The notes under the pieces: generated by a model
The model's input: the letters and a program-made list of their open reading frames with translations, nothing else
Told to the model about the DNA's origin: nothing
The model's database searches: none
Shown here: piece by piece, positions 1 to 13,911 of the stretch
Numbering within the stretch: the stretch's first letter is position 1
Layout of the letters: each line of letters opens with the position of its first letter
NCBI GenBank assembly: GCA_023055505.1
Contig: JALIRH010000004.1
Location: forward strand, 17,479,368 to 17,543,367
Source: Callipepla californica brunnescens
Lineage: Eukaryota > Chordata > Aves > Galliformes > Odontophoridae
Reading direction: 5' to 3'
Length of the DNA stretch: 64,000 nucleotides
Position numbers and translations under genes: made by a program

Positions 1-73
1 TCCCTTGCAAGGAAAGGGAGAAAAATCCAGATCTGCTCAGAGGCATACATATGCCAACTTCTGACATATTCTT

Positions 74-93
74 AAAAAAAAAAAAAAAAAAAA
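74..93 (+). repeat. Poly(A) tract, 20 nt
   Basis: A pure A run near the left edge. What precedes it is mostly outside the window. Confidence 0.95.
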
Positions 94-1368
94 GCAAAAC
101 ACCACCATCACAATAAACAAAGAGACTAGCTTTAGTTCAGTAAGGGATAGAAAAATGCTAGACTTTACTGTGTATCTTTGACAGATACATTCTTCATAGT
201 TTCTATCATGTAGTGAGCAGATGTCTTGTGCCTGGGATCTGTAACAATAGACCAGCTCCATCCCAGATTCCAGTACAAACCAGCAGTGTGATCTTGCCTA
301 GGCACAAAGATCTTGTACTTTGCCTATGCTTCAGCACACAGGAACACACCTGCACTCATATACCTCTAAATAATTAATGATGGTAGATGAACCTCCCACT
401 GATGACAGTGTCCATGTAAAAGTAAGAAGGAAAACAGAGTCCCAAATCAGACAGCTCAAGAATGTGCTCAAACCCCCATGTCTCTTAGAAACAGACTTTC
501 ACATTTATGTTTTGGACTCTGTTCATACCTGTATTTTGATCTGTCACACAAGGACTCTAGGCACTGGTAGAAGAGAGATGCTTCTACCCCATCAAGCGGG
601 TTGCAGTCATTTGGGGGTTGCCGCTGCCGATGTTGCCCAGAGGATGACGTTGGCACAATCACAGTATTTGGATTCTTCCCAGCCAACAGATCTTGATAAA
701 TAGCAGCCACACTTTCCAGGAATTCTGGAAAACCAGAGAACAATTTACAACTCAGGACTATAACCAACAAAGCATCCTCCTGACCTACTAGACCCAAGAT
801 TAAATTGTCGTTCTCTGCTCTGTGCTGTGCATGACACCAACAGGACATGGATATAAGCACAATGTTAAGGCATCCTGCATATTCAGATCAGATATTATGA
901 AGGCTCGAACAGACATTTCCATATAAATTGCTGACATCTCCCTATTAGGATGATTAAGCCATTCTGTTCAGACTTTCCTAAATGGAACAGAAATTAGCAA
1001 AGAGATGAAACAGTGAAGCATGAAAGCTAATGTCAAACACACAGTTGGTTTGCAAAGTCTCAAAAATTTTCTTTCTTCACCTACAACCACCAAGAACTCA
1101 CCAAACTGGGACAAAATATATAGAACTGCAACAGAAGCAAAAGGAGCAAATTAGTCAGGGCTCCAGGCTGTATCCCAGCTTGCCTCTGTGCTCCTCCAAA
1201 GTAAATATAACACGGGATCTAAAGGAAGGGCCAGGGCAGGTCAGGGCTAGAGCTGGCAGAAAGCCTCTCCCCAGGCTCCTCATACTACCCACTGTTTACT
1301 GCAAGAGCCTAATTTTAAACAAGTTTGTTTATGGATGTGGTCAGCAGTTTACAAATCTAGATTCCATT

Positions 1369-1560
1369 TGGAGTGGTTTGTATGTGTGTGGGTTGGTGGG
1401 AGAGTGTATGACAGGCTGCATGTGTGCATTGTGCCTGGGTGAGCAGGACTGGGACGGGATGTTTGAGTGTGTACACAAGGGTGTGCTTGTGAGGAGTGCA
1501 GTGGCATTTGTGTCCCAAGTGAATGGAAGTGTGGTGATGTGCGTGAGGCGGGTGGAGAGG
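1369..1560 (+). other. GT-rich imperfect low-complexity patch
   Basis: This stretch is unusually rich in GTG and TGTGTG words without forming a clean repeat. It lies inside a 187-codon frame (1,030-1,593) that has a cysteine- and valine-rich end caused by this composition. I do not regard that frame as a gene. Confidence 0.4.
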
Positions 1561-2584
1561 AAAGGCAGTATGTCAGCCCCGAGGCTGCGCTGAGGTTTTG
1601 CAGCTCAGTGGAAACATTTGTAGTATCAGAGAAGAACTTTCCAAATGCATTTTCTGTCCACAGCTAAAGGCATTGCAAGCCTGGTTCTGCCCAACCCAAA
1701 ATTACAATTTTAACTGTTTTTCTTTGATGGCTTGTCATGGATAATGTTGTGATATGCACAGGGGAGTTATGGGGTAAGTATACACAGAAAAGTACTAAGA
1801 AATAGAGATGTTTGTATTAGGAATAGCAGCTGACTCATAACTGCTGCAAAGATGAAAATTGACAGGTTGGATCAGATCAGTAGGCCACCCAAGGCTACAC
1901 TCTGACCACAAACTGTGCTCTACCACAGCTTCTGGTTGGTGCCTCTTAGTACCTCAGACCTGCCCCCTTTTTCCTGATTAAGGCCAAATGAGAGCTGTGT
2001 CCATCAGAAAGAGCTATTAGTGTGAGTGGTCAGAATCCCATGAGCTTATGCTGCCTTTTGAAAGTGCTTTATGTTAGGAGACATGAGTGCCCCATGTGCT
2101 TGGGAACATATCCTGGTAAGGGAAATGCTTCCTTCTTTTTCCCTACCTATGTAGTCCCATAAATGAGATTTCTTTTCCTCAACCTCACTTTAGAAGACTA
2201 GGACAAACAAGCCAACATATTTAAAGCATATCCCTGCACAGAAGAAAAACATATTAATATTTACCCAAGTTTCTACCCCTTGCCTCCTAAACTTTAGTTT
2301 AAAAATACCTCAGGATTTCCACAGATGTGTATGTGTAGGTGAGCATATGTAAAGATGAACACACACAGTTATTATTTGATATGTAATTTTCCTGTCAGTA
2401 ATTTTAAAAGAAGTACTCTATCTACTTAAAATTGGGGGGAAGGACAGACTATGAGAAATGACCAGTAATATGGGAAAGGTAGACAACAGTTAGCTGATCA
2501 CTTTCCTTTCCAATGAGGGACTCTTAAAGAGAAAAAAAAGGGGGTTCTTTATGGAACAGGAGGCAAGCCTGCACAACTCCTGTC

Positions 2585-2645
2585 AAAGGGTGTTGTGAAG
2601 GTTAAATGCTTATATGATTTCAAGTGGAGCATGAGAAGTCTTCAG
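2585..2645 (+). mobile_element. Possible MIR-type SINE remnant
   Basis: GGGTGTTGTGAAGGTTAAAT matches the MIR core string 'gggttgttgtgaggattaaat'. Only about 30-60 bp can be aligned by eye, so this is a tentative fossil. Confidence 0.3.
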
Positions 2646-5600
2646 GAGAGAAATCCAACAGGGGTTCCTAAACCTACAGAAATTATATGCATTTCAGAAA
2701 GGTTTTGAACTGAAAACAACTTGTAGTTGGCAGGTATTAGGGAGGAGAATTGTATCCTCTTCCCCAATTCCTTTTTCTTTTAAAGGCACTAACTCATGAT
2801 CCCTGCTGGGTCCAAAATGCTGGGCTAGCCTTGCTAGCCTTGCCCTAGGCTCTTCTGATCCTATCTCTAGCAGGGGCCAGTACTTTAGAGGCAGAAATGC
2901 TGTTTTAAAGAGCTATGGAAACACATGTTACTAGTAAGTTAATTGTTAGATGCTAGCATACACTTAAAGATAGAAAATCATTACTCAGAGCTGAGACAAA
3001 TATATGTATAAGCTTTGGCCATTACAAGTATCTTGTTATTCACCAAAATTTGGAAAATCTCTATGAAGCATCCTAATCTATTGGTAACAATGATAACTTT
3101 TTGACAGTGGATTCCATTATCTATATATTCTCTGTGAAAAAATCATATTCTTAGAAGTTTTTAAAAAGTGAAGGGATATTGAAGCTGTAGAGTTGAAATG
3201 ACGTGGTACTAAGTGAAGTAAGAAGCTTGCCAGTATTTACCTGAATAGTAGAATTGGATCTGGAAAGCAAAGAGGAAATCAGAAAAAGACATCAGACAAT
3301 CCATAGCATCATCCATCAGCACAATCCTAGGAATAAGATGAGAGAAACAATTCAGTACCTCCAAAAGGATGAAATCTACAAGCAGGAATACCAGATCTAC
3401 AGAAAGAGCAGCTAGAGAGCTATGTGCACCTGAGGACAGCTAGCAGTTTGGCCCAGTATAAGAGGCTGGGGGGAGTGGAGCGGAAACATCCATCACTGCA
3501 TAGATGTGGACATCCTAAAATCAAACAAGTGCAGCTTGAGAGACCGTGGTGAGAAGATGATCATGAATGTCAATGCCATTGACAATTCAGCTTCACCGTG
3601 AACAGAACAAGATGAACATTAAATATAATTCAAAGCCTGAGGGACGTGATGGAATAAACACCAGAGCAGAAACTAAAAGAAAGGTTCACATGATTATACA
3701 AAGAGCAACTGTGCTAAAGACCAGGCAGTTACATGAGAATAAACCTGGTGTAAGCGGAATGAGACTTACGGTATTATTTTGTATACCAGAGTTTGCTGAA
3801 CTGGTCTATTTTCAGACTTACAAGTATAACAGCAGCGATTAGCTCCCAATCTATGGTCAACCTAACCTGACTAAAAAGGAAATAACACGATGTCTCTTTT
3901 GCACCAACCATCAGCTTTAAAATTACCCACCATAAACATCCTATCTTCCTTTCTGGACGAATGAATCAATCTCTTCATATATTATCAGGTCAAATTTCAG
4001 AAGCTGAAGTCTTCCTGGGCCAGGGACAATGCTTCTTTCTCTCTGCAAAGTTCCAGGTATATCTAGGGAGTTACATACACCCCTATTCTGAACCACACTT
4101 CACGAATGCATCAGCCAGAGGCCATAAAGATGAAGTGAGAGCAAATTCCACCTTTCAGGAAAGGAAATGCTAAGAACTAACTTACGCCAAAAGCATTCAA
4201 GAAAATGAAAACAACATTCTGGTCACTATCACTACATAAGGATGAAAAGCTCTGAAGAGGGGAAGATCAAACATGGGCTGATCAATCGTAGCTCAGACTG
4301 ATAAACAGTCGGAAACACTCCACTTATAGGGAAAAAAAAAAAAACCCACAATAAAAACAACAGAATATTCAGAGAATGATAAAGAAAGGTGGTTGGTACT
4401 TCCTTTCAACTGTGTGCTTTTCTGGACCACCACACAGCACTAAGTAGAAGCAGGTCTTCTGACCCTGTCTGGTCAGCATCTATCATATCATGCCATGTGA
4501 GAAGGATTACCATTTCATTACAGCCAAAGTGTAGGTCATCTGGTAGGACCCTTTTGAACATGGGACCAAATGTAATCCACAAACCAATTCCTGAAGCGTC
4601 AATAGTCTAAACACATTGCTGGCAAAATGTTGTTATGTCTCATGTAAAAGACTCCAGGGAGGTGTGTGGGAGGCTGACCTAGAAGAGCTACAGGATCTTG
4701 CAAGAGGCTTACTTCCCTGCTATTCAGACCAGTTCTGTTCACTGTGGCAAAATCAAACATGCAGAGCAGCTTGAATTAATTACCTCAAAGAAGAAAGACT
4801 GAGGCTAAGAGGGTCCCCGGGAGAAAACCCAGTATTTAAAACTAAACTCTTTGAAGATGTCAAAGTGTTTCTGATTTATTTATTATGTTCCAGAAGCCTC
4901 CTCCTCCTCCTGTCTAAAGAGGCAGTAGCTTCAGTGCTTAATTCTCACTAATAAGCATGTTACTCAGATTGTCAGTGGCCACATCAAGGAAATGGCTTTG
5001 AAGCTGTCAGGCAGAGCATCTTCATCTCTCAGGCAATACTGCTCAGCTACTGGCATTTCCAGCCACTCTTTAAGCACTGGAAATGCTATGGGCCACATCA
5101 CTGAGAAGCTGCACTCCCTACTTTGAAATGCTGGTCTGTCTCCCAGATACCCTCAAAGCACAAGCTGCAGAGCTGTTGCTGGTGCATTTGTGCATCCTGG
5201 AGAAGTAGAAGAACAATGAAGGAGAGCTTTTTAATGTATTAATTTTGCGTAGAAACAGCATGATATTGCCTTCACAACAACAAACTAATTAAATTTCTTA
5301 AACCTAAAGCTATGGTCAATGTGGGTGCTCTGCAGCAGCAAGTTCCACTCTCCTACTAAGAACATCAGGAATCGGACAGAAGTCTGGGAATTTAACATTT
5401 CTTGCTGTTAGAGATGGCAAGAGCCTCTAAAGAGGACTGTATGGCACATATGTAACAGAGGAGTGTCTAAATAGAAGCAGGTGCACTCTGGTGCTCGGTT
5501 ACTGACTCCACTTGGCCTAGGAGCCTGCACTCCGGAAATGTTGAGAAGTTTTTAAATCCAATACAATCATTTATGAGGAGATTGGCTGCAGCTGGCCAAT

Positions 5601-8600
5601 TCCCCACATAGCTAGCTGACTGGGCAGCCAGGGAAGCCGAGAGAGCATCATACGTAACGTATCTGCACCTCTTCCCTGAAACAGCTGGCAAGGAGAGAAT
5701 CTTAGCAATGGATTGTCTGTAACCCAGACAGAAGGACTTCAGCTGAGGATGAAATCTGAAAAGTCTGAACTGGAACTCGAAAGAGTTCATCAGGTACCCA
5801 GTATTTCAAGGGACTGTTTATTCATTCCTGCCCAAATGAGCCTTTAAGGCCATGGGGGCTCAGACTTGGTTACAAGGTTAGTAGTTGATCCTCAGTGAAT
5901 AATGGAAATTAAGGAGAAACTCCGGAAAGGACTGAAGAAAGATGCCTATGCTTGAGGGATTCTGGTAAGGGTGTAGTGGTCTTTCAGGGTTCAAGCGGGT
6001 TTGGCTGGCAGGAAAGCCTTTCTACTGTGCCAATGGGGAAAACTTTATGATCTGCTGACTGCAGCTAAAATCTCAGAAACCAGACCAGACAGGATGTCCC
6101 CAGGACAAATTCCGGACCTGGCAAGTTGACCAGGCAATGGACTTTTACTGCTCCCTGATACCACTAAGGGCTAAGTGACTCTATGTATCTTAAGACCAGG
6201 CTGCATCAAATGGGTCTTCAGAGACATGGTTTGTTTATTGATACATGGAGAAAAAAATAAATGGAAGACATAAAAAGGGCAAGATCTACACTCTCAGGCA
6301 ATCATTTAGCAACAAGAGTACAGACTTTCAAGATCCACTCCCACTAGCACTGGCCAGTGCAACGCAAGCTCCCTTACTGTGTAAATCAGCTTATGACCTG
6401 TGTACTACTCTGCTCACGCTACTCCAATGCAGGCAGTGAGATCCTTGTGTTTGTTACAAGAGAAAAGTCAGTGCTTAGGTAAGGCCCTGAGATCCCAGCA
6501 CCAAAAAGGAGAAAATTCTTCCTTTTCTGTCCTTTTGCAATTTCATGATTCAGAAAGCCAGAAGGCACCTCTGAAGATCAAAGGTATCCCTGTAAGTTAA
6601 AATCTTTAATGTACTAATGCCTATGGCCCTTTGAAGAAAAAAAATATACAAGAAATCTCACAGACACATCCAAGTCATTTTTGGGGCAGTATGACCTCTG
6701 CATTTGTGTGGCACCAGAACAGAAAAATGGAGGTCTCTGGTGTCATGCTAACGAAACCAATGCTGTTGTAGCCTCTGTTCTTCTGCTCCAAAATTGCCTG
6801 GTCTTATTCCCTTCCAGTGTTTGTTATCAGTGCATAGCAACAGCTCCTGGACAAGTGAAGAGCACCGTGTTGTGAGATCATCTCAATCATGCAACACAGA
6901 GACTACAGCTATGACTACTCTCTTCCCAGGAGTACCAATATGACACAGGTCCTGGATGTATCAGCGAAGGCTGCAGCTACTGCCACACCTGAATTCCTTT
7001 CCCAAGGCAAATTAGTGTCAAAATTGCTGGGCGTATGCAGACTGAAGGAAGAGCAGTGTCAGGAGATCTTGTGTGTGCCATTCCCATTCTGCAAGGACTC
7101 AAACAACTGGTACCAGAAGACTGACCACAGGATTCACCTTTCTGACAGGCAGAGCCAAGGAGAATGATTGGCAGTGGAAACTAGAGTAATTAGCAGCATG
7201 GAACATGAAAAAGGAAAAGAGAGAGAGCAACAACTGGAAACAAAGAGAAAGATGTTTGAGAAATATGGCAAATTTTATTAGAATTGCTCCAATGGATTAT
7301 CTTCCAACAGAGTAATAGCATTGTCTAAGTAAATCTTTAGCCAGACAGCAGCAAGGGTGAGGTCATCCCCACCTGAGCTGGGGTGCATCTGACAGAGATT
7401 TTGTTTCTAACACCTGCTCGCTTGTCTCTAAGGCACGCACACAACAGTGCAGCAGGCCCCTGAATGGGCCTCTAGTTTACAGCAGCCTTGTGGATTAAAT
7501 TCTTTGACACAAACATCATAACATGTGTAGATATGCTGAAGCCTCCTTTCATACATCATCACAAATTCCTGCTCAGCTCAGCTGGAACCCTATGAAATGC
7601 ACACCCACAGATGGGACTGGTGCTGCTGTACCTCCATGAAAGGAAGTGACAGATATATTCCTGCTCCAGGGTTAGCATTCTTTCCCAGTCTGCCATTGGA
7701 GGCCAAGCAACTGCACTTTGTCGAGCCCAGAAAGCCCTCTGATGAGCCAGAGGGAAAAGCAGCACTCATCTTCTAGTATTAATTGAAGCAGCACAACTTC
7801 AATTCAGATAGCAAGACATAGGTTTCAGGGAAGAAGTCAGCCAGCCAGGTGGAAGTATTAGCGGATAGATAACACTTTTTCACTCTCCTTTCTTAATATT
7901 AAATTTTCAAGAAACTCTGATGCTGAAGAAAGATAAAATGAAAAATACAAATTGAGGACCTCTTCATTATTCAGGCCATGAACAACACAGGAGCAGCTCA
8001 TATCCTGATCATGTGCCTGGATCCTGTTTCCAGTGTTATATCTAGGTCCATTAAAAACTTTAATTTCCATGCCCCTTCTGCTGAGATAGCTAGGAATTAT
8101 AGTATTAATTCAGTAATCTTGCTGTGATTACTTACATGTGTGTACTGAGATGTGAACAGACATCCTGCCCAAAAAGATGCATATATCTTATTACATTTTT
8201 GCTACCAGATAGTTAATAATCAACAATCTGGGCTGGACTGGAACCAGCAAACACTATCAATAAACAAGTCCCATGTCACATTATCAGTGTTCAGAGCCAT
8301 CTACTTTAGGCCTTGTCTAGATTAAAATAAAATTTCAAACAGATTAGCTACTGTTCTTAGCCGAAGTACTTTAAAACATTAGCAATTCACCAGAACTTAG
8401 TACCTTTTCAATGTCATCAACCATAGGAAGCTGGTGTTGTGGGATAACACATTTTAAGGATGGTGAGTACAATTCAAAATGATATCAGTTAGAACCACAT
8501 TGGCTAATACTCTTGTATATGCAACTCACCTTCTGAACTTAGAGCAACATTCTGCAGTCACATTTCAGTCTTTGTAATCCTTAAATATATATTCTTTCTC

Positions 8601-9335
8601 ATTGTTAGAAAAAGCACTCTGTTTTTAACCCCAAATCATGATAGCTCTTTTCCCCAGAATCTTAAAAGCTGAAGGTCCCTGTTCATACCTTTACCAACTA
8701 ATCTTGATCCCAAGTCCACGTGTGCAAGACTGATCTTGTTCTAAAAGAGTAGATGAGAACCCACCTTGCTGCTTTCTGAGTGAGTTCCATTGGGAAGTCA
8801 GGGCAGAGCAGCTGCAGTAGACAGTGGTATTCCTGTGCTGTCAGCAAATCTGCAGGAAAAGAGAGGTGAGAATATCACAGTTCCTTTTACAGATTGATCT
8901 TTCCCCATGCTTCATCTCTAGAAAAAACTCGTGCTCTCTTCTACCCTCATTTTAAGACCAAGTACATGTCAACAATAAATCTGCTTCTTTATTCCCTTGA
9001 CCCTCAGAGCTGGTTGATAAAGGAGAAACACTTCTAAAGAGATTCCCTCAGAGGAACTGATAGCAGGTAGCGGTGATTCAATGTGAAGAAGAGGTAACCA
9101 AAACAGGGCAGTTTCAAGTGACAACACAGTTTGGTTTGACTTGAATGTGGAAAAAAGAATAATTTCAAAGTTGCTTAAATTTGCTGAAATTCACTGGCAA
9201 GATGACATTCACCACAATAAGCCTGAAAACCATCCACAGGATATCTGGCAGCAGTAACAAAGGCAAACAAGGTTTTGGGGTTGTATACGGAAGGCTACAG
9301 AGTATAAACCACAGACGTTATTACTTTGGCATTTG

Positions 9336-9520
9336 GTAAGGCAGCTGGATGGTCTCTTTTGGAATAATGTGTACAAATCTGGTCACTGTATTATAGGAAG
9401 CAGAGAACTAAGATCCAAGAAACACAAGAGGAGCAATCAAATGATTTATGTTTTAGGGAGCTGGTTTGTGAACGGCTGGTCAAGAAAGGCCTCTGTGGTT
9501 CAACAAAAGGAGTCATAGAG
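9336..9520 (+). mobile_element. Probable ancient CR1/L3-like LINE fragment
   Basis: GTGTACAAATCTGGTCACTG, then a segment containing AGGAGCAATCAAATGATTTA, and then GGGAGCTGGTTTGTGAACGG follow the order of the conserved 3' region of old amniote CR1/L3 elements. The usual form is 'gtgtacaattctggtcac', 'gggcaac-aaatgatta' and 'atgg-gagcagctt'. The copy is strongly diverged, and the family call is by eye. Confidence 0.4.
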
Positions 9521-12500
9521 GTGAATCTTATGGAATTTTATAGGATCCCAAGGGAATGGAAATATATTGATGTCAAAAAGCCCTACATGATTGTATGTTC
9601 GTGATCCAAAAGCCTGTGGACTGGAGTTATGGAGAAGACTAGCTGAACAGCAGCAATTTTGCAGTACTTCTATATACAGAAAAATGTGAAGTATGAAAAA
9701 AAGAGCCAGGGGTGGAAGTAGAACCAAGCAGTAGTTGGGAAGGGAATCCAAAGGGCATGGGCATTAGAACTGAGGTACAGAACATCAGTTCTGTTACCAG
9801 AGACACATCTTAGCCTTCCATAACTACTCAAATAATCAACTAAACATCACCTATTCCAGCTGGTAGCCACAACTTCTTCCTATCTCAAAGCCAGATAGTT
9901 CCACAAAACTAAGAGAAAAGGAAAATGCTACAATTCTGTCAGACATTTCAAGAACCAGGTATGCAGTACCAAAGAACATTCCTCTGCAACATCCAACCTA
10001 GCCAAAGTAATTTCTTCAATGCTGACTACAGAAACATTGCAGGATTACTGTCATCAAAATCAGGTTACAGACTTTACCTACATTATTAGGAAGGGAACTG
10101 GAGGAAAGAGGGGAAAGAGCTGCTACATTTTCTGTTCAGAGAACTCTATAGCTGTAAGATAGACACTACCTGGAATTAAATACTTTGCACTGCTCTCGGG
10201 AGGACTTTCTCCCTGATAAAGCACCCTCGATTTCAAATCATGCCACAAAAAGGTTACTTTGAACAAGTAAAACATTTTGTTCAGTATGGAGAAGCCAATT
10301 CTGAAGTCAGAAAGCTGCAATAATGCAAAGGAGTCCCAGCTTGTGCGGGTCTACAATACCACTGTAGGGATTTGCACACCCTACTCTACTATTGGGATAA
10401 ATACATCTGAATCTCTCCTCTTCCCAGATGAGAATGTTGAATTGAATTGAAATTTCTGTCATGGCAGTGAAGTACCAAATATCCTAGAGAATATGGAGGG
10501 CTTTTTTTTTTTTTTGTATTTTCATTTCTAAGTAAAATACAATTCAAAGGCTGATCTCCATTGCAGACACTTGGTCTTTCAGTCAGCATGTATGTGAGCT
10601 TGGGTTACGATGGTGTCCAGTGCTACCAGATTTTTAAGTATAATCACAGCAAGATACTATTGAAAGCGTCCCACTTACTACAAGCAAAAAACTGTTGTTT
10701 TTAATTGATTTTTTTAGCCAAATGCCAACTTACTATTTATATTTCATTATACAACATAGAAAAAAAATATTCTCTTTTGTTTTGTTATGTTGACATTCAT
10801 TTATAGCAGATATACAGATTTTGGTCCTAATTTATTAAAAAAGCTGTTTGATCATTTAAAGTACATGCAAGCTTCATGAAATCATTTTCAACCATCTCAG
10901 CATAGGGAGTAGGTTAGAAAGTGGGCATAAAAAGACTCTTCTGAAAAACATTTTCTCATATTTGAAGAGTATGGTATGGGCCTCTAACAGTGACTCTTCA
11001 AGGACTTCTAAATCTAGCTCTGAATAACAGTGGACATTTGAATCCTGATCTTTGCCTGAAAAGATTACATGTTAGTCCTCAAGGAGTCACACTGTTTGGA
11101 AGTTTGACCAGTACTCAGGTTACAGTTCCAGTTTGCTTAAGTTGAAATTCCTATTTATACATCCTTGCATCCCTGGATCTCCATTATTTTTTCCTTTCAT
11201 TTGTCAGCATGCCAATAAAACAATTTCTTTTTTTAGTCTATTTAATTGACAACTATACTGATTTAAAGTTAAATCTGCTTATTTTATTTCCCACACCCTG
11301 CCCAGTCACATCTACTGCTCTGCTTTTTTCCCCTAACATTTCCGCAGTGGAGAGGCCAGCAGCGTACAGAGCATCCCTCATGCGTTCAGAGCACTCAAGT
11401 TCTGGGAGAACAATCCTCCCACAGGCTTCTGAATCTTAGCTTTCTCTTTCTCCTCCTGAAGTTGAAGGTGCAAAGGTAACAGGAGGTTTCCTTTGAAAGC
11501 TTTTCATAGTCTCTGTCAGGTTTCTAGGCAAAAGCAGCTTAAAAGAGCAACTGGGCCCTAAGTAAACATTAGTTTTGAGGCATAGAGATCTCTCATTTCC
11601 TGGGATTAATGTATTTTTAAAACTTAATCATCTTTTATCTTTTACTCCTCCCTCTTTGTACTGAATTACAGCATCATCCTTACTCCTCCAATGGAAAACC
11701 ACAAAGCAACATATAGCAAAAGCAGAAGTCTGCCTAAGCCAGGGAAGGGAGGCAGTATCCTCCAGCCAGCACATCAGAAGGTGATGTTTGTTTTCAGTAC
11801 AAGTGAAGAATTAATTACAGTTTTGGTCTTTGAGCAAGTAGTCTATTCAGATGGGAACTGAACGCAAAGCTGAAGCAGTTCAGAGAAGTTCCTTCTGTTA
11901 AGGAAGAAGCTTGTTCTCAACTCTTTTTCTTTGTGCTGCTTATGGCTGGAGACATGGCACCCTCAAATGAGCCATCAAAGCATGCAGGCTTTTAGACCAC
12001 AACACAGCTCATCCTGTAAACACCCCAGGCATCTGACCAGTAAATCATACCAATTTCTCAGACTATGGATTACTATTGCACAGGAAGGGGGATCACCACA
12101 GACCTTAGGAGGTGTCTACAGCTTGCTGTGATGACTGTTTTCCTATTCCCTACAGCAAGGTCGGTGAAGACCATGCAGAAAATTACTTTTGCCCATGCAC
12201 CATACTGCCTGCCAAGAGCTGCTTGGAATAAACAAGGGTAGTTTTGGTGCATGACCACATTTCTCCTTCCTGTCTCCAGGCCACAGCTGAGTAAATAGTC
12301 TCCAATGCTGCAAGATGAAGAAAGAAAGAAAAGAAGGAAGGTATCAGTCAGAATGAGTGAAAACTGGAATCCACAACTGCCACTTTGGTTGTTACCACAA
12401 ATTACTGTATCTCAAGTTCCAGTAACAAATGAAGCAAATCACAGAGTTTAAATCTGACCCCATAGCATAGGGCAGAGAAATATATGCACTCTACCATGCT

Positions 12501-13796
12501 TTCACAGTGGAACAAACTGGATCATATCATTTGCTTAAGGATGAAGAGAGACTGCAGTCTGCACATTAACCATCTTCATTTACAACTGAAATCAACCCTT
12601 TTCTACTGCAAAATAGCTAATCAACAAATTGCAGAGTGATTCCAAATCAGCAGTCCACTAGGAAGAAGTTGGGAGACTTAACAGAAAAAGAAGAGAAAAG
12701 TAAATTGGTATGGATGAAGTTGCAGAAGAAGCTCTTTAACTGCTTACTCACAGTTTTTGCTGCACTGGTCTTCAGATTCCTGCCTAGCCTGTACCGCTGC
12801 TGCTATCGTGATACTAGCAAAATCCAGACTATTGTCCACTAGATCTAGCCATCCATGATCAGTTTATTGTCCATTAATGTCAAGGGAGACTTGTCTTCAC
12901 ATTTCAGAGACATGTTCATCCAAGTGGTATAGTCTTGGAAAATAAACACACCACTTTCTGGCTTAAAATGACCAGCACTTGAAGGCAGCTGCTTTGTATT
13001 TCCCTGGCTTTTAAAACCTAGACTCTTTTACCACTTCTGTTTCCTGTTTGTGTGTAGCTGACAGGTGGCACCTAACGCAAAGCAAGCTCTAGGAATGCTA
13101 AATGATGCATTTAGCCTGCTATTGGTATCCTGAACGAAGTGCAGTGCAGACACACCTGAGCTATCTTTAAACCAGCCGTCTTTCATGCTGACAGCAGCCT
13201 AGCCACAGATGCCTGGAGCTCAGCGAAGGCTGTAAAATCTACCCAGGAAGCCAATAAATATTTAGGACAGCCTGAAGTGCAGTCATTGCTGTTGTATCTA
13301 GGCTGCTTTCGGCACAAGACATAGCTATCTACAGTGCTGTCACAACCTATGACAGCTATAAATATGCCAAAAGCAGTAGGAGAATATTTATTGCAGTTGG
13401 TGTATGAAATCTGACCCAGAAAGTCACATTAGTAACTCCCCAGAAACAGAAGGATTGCCTTGATGGGAATAAGGAACTTAAATTTATATTCATCATCTTG
13501 TATATACAGCTATCCAAGAAAGCTGGAGCCCTGGGCAATGTAGCTTTCCACTCTGGATTATGGTAGGACACAAAATTTCCACAGATTGTTTTTTTACCAC
13601 AGCCATGAAGTCATTCAGGAGTCATAAAGTCATAGTCATGGTAAATCAGTCTCCTGGAAATGTAACAGAGAAATGCCCAATAAATAACAAAATGTACTTT
13701 GAAAAGATGGGTGAATCTTTTCTAGCCTTTAGATTTTTAGAGTTTCTGGTACACATGGTTTCACATCCTTAGGACTCTCTCTATGTATGTACAAAG

Positions 13797-13817
13797 TAAA
13801 TAAATAAATAAATAAAA
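13797..13817 (+). repeat. (TAAA)5 microsatellite
   Basis: There are five TAAA units, about 65 bp upstream of a 29-nt A-tract. Confidence 0.9.
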
Positions 13818-13877
13818 AGAAAAAGCCTCTGAAAATAAAATTCTAGGTGTCCTTGTGCTGCCTACAGGAATTGCAAT

Positions 13878-13881
<4 letters not shown>

Positions 13882-13910
<29 letters not shown>
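13882..13910 (+). repeat. Poly(A) tract, 29 nt
   Basis: A pure A run. No retrogene or CR1 body was recognised upstream, so its origin (slippage or a lost retrocopy tail) is open. Confidence 0.95.

Positions 13911-13911
<1 letters not shown>

Larger units (their letters stand above)
94..9335. other. Unassigned AT-rich noncoding sequence
   Basis: Apart from the GT-rich patch and a possible MIR remnant listed separately, I see no exon, RNA gene or recognisable transposon. Small details are a 9-bp tandem CTAGCCTTG near 2,826 and short A-tracts near 2,530 and 4,330. Open frames of 60-187 codons occur on both strands but lack start context, homology or splice structure. Confidence 0.5.

Noticed and set aside
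1030..1593. 187-codon plus-strand open frame, the longest in the window
   Set aside because: Its second half is driven by a GT-rich patch, there is no recognisable domain, and a second frame is open across the same DNA. Chance is the simpler explanation.
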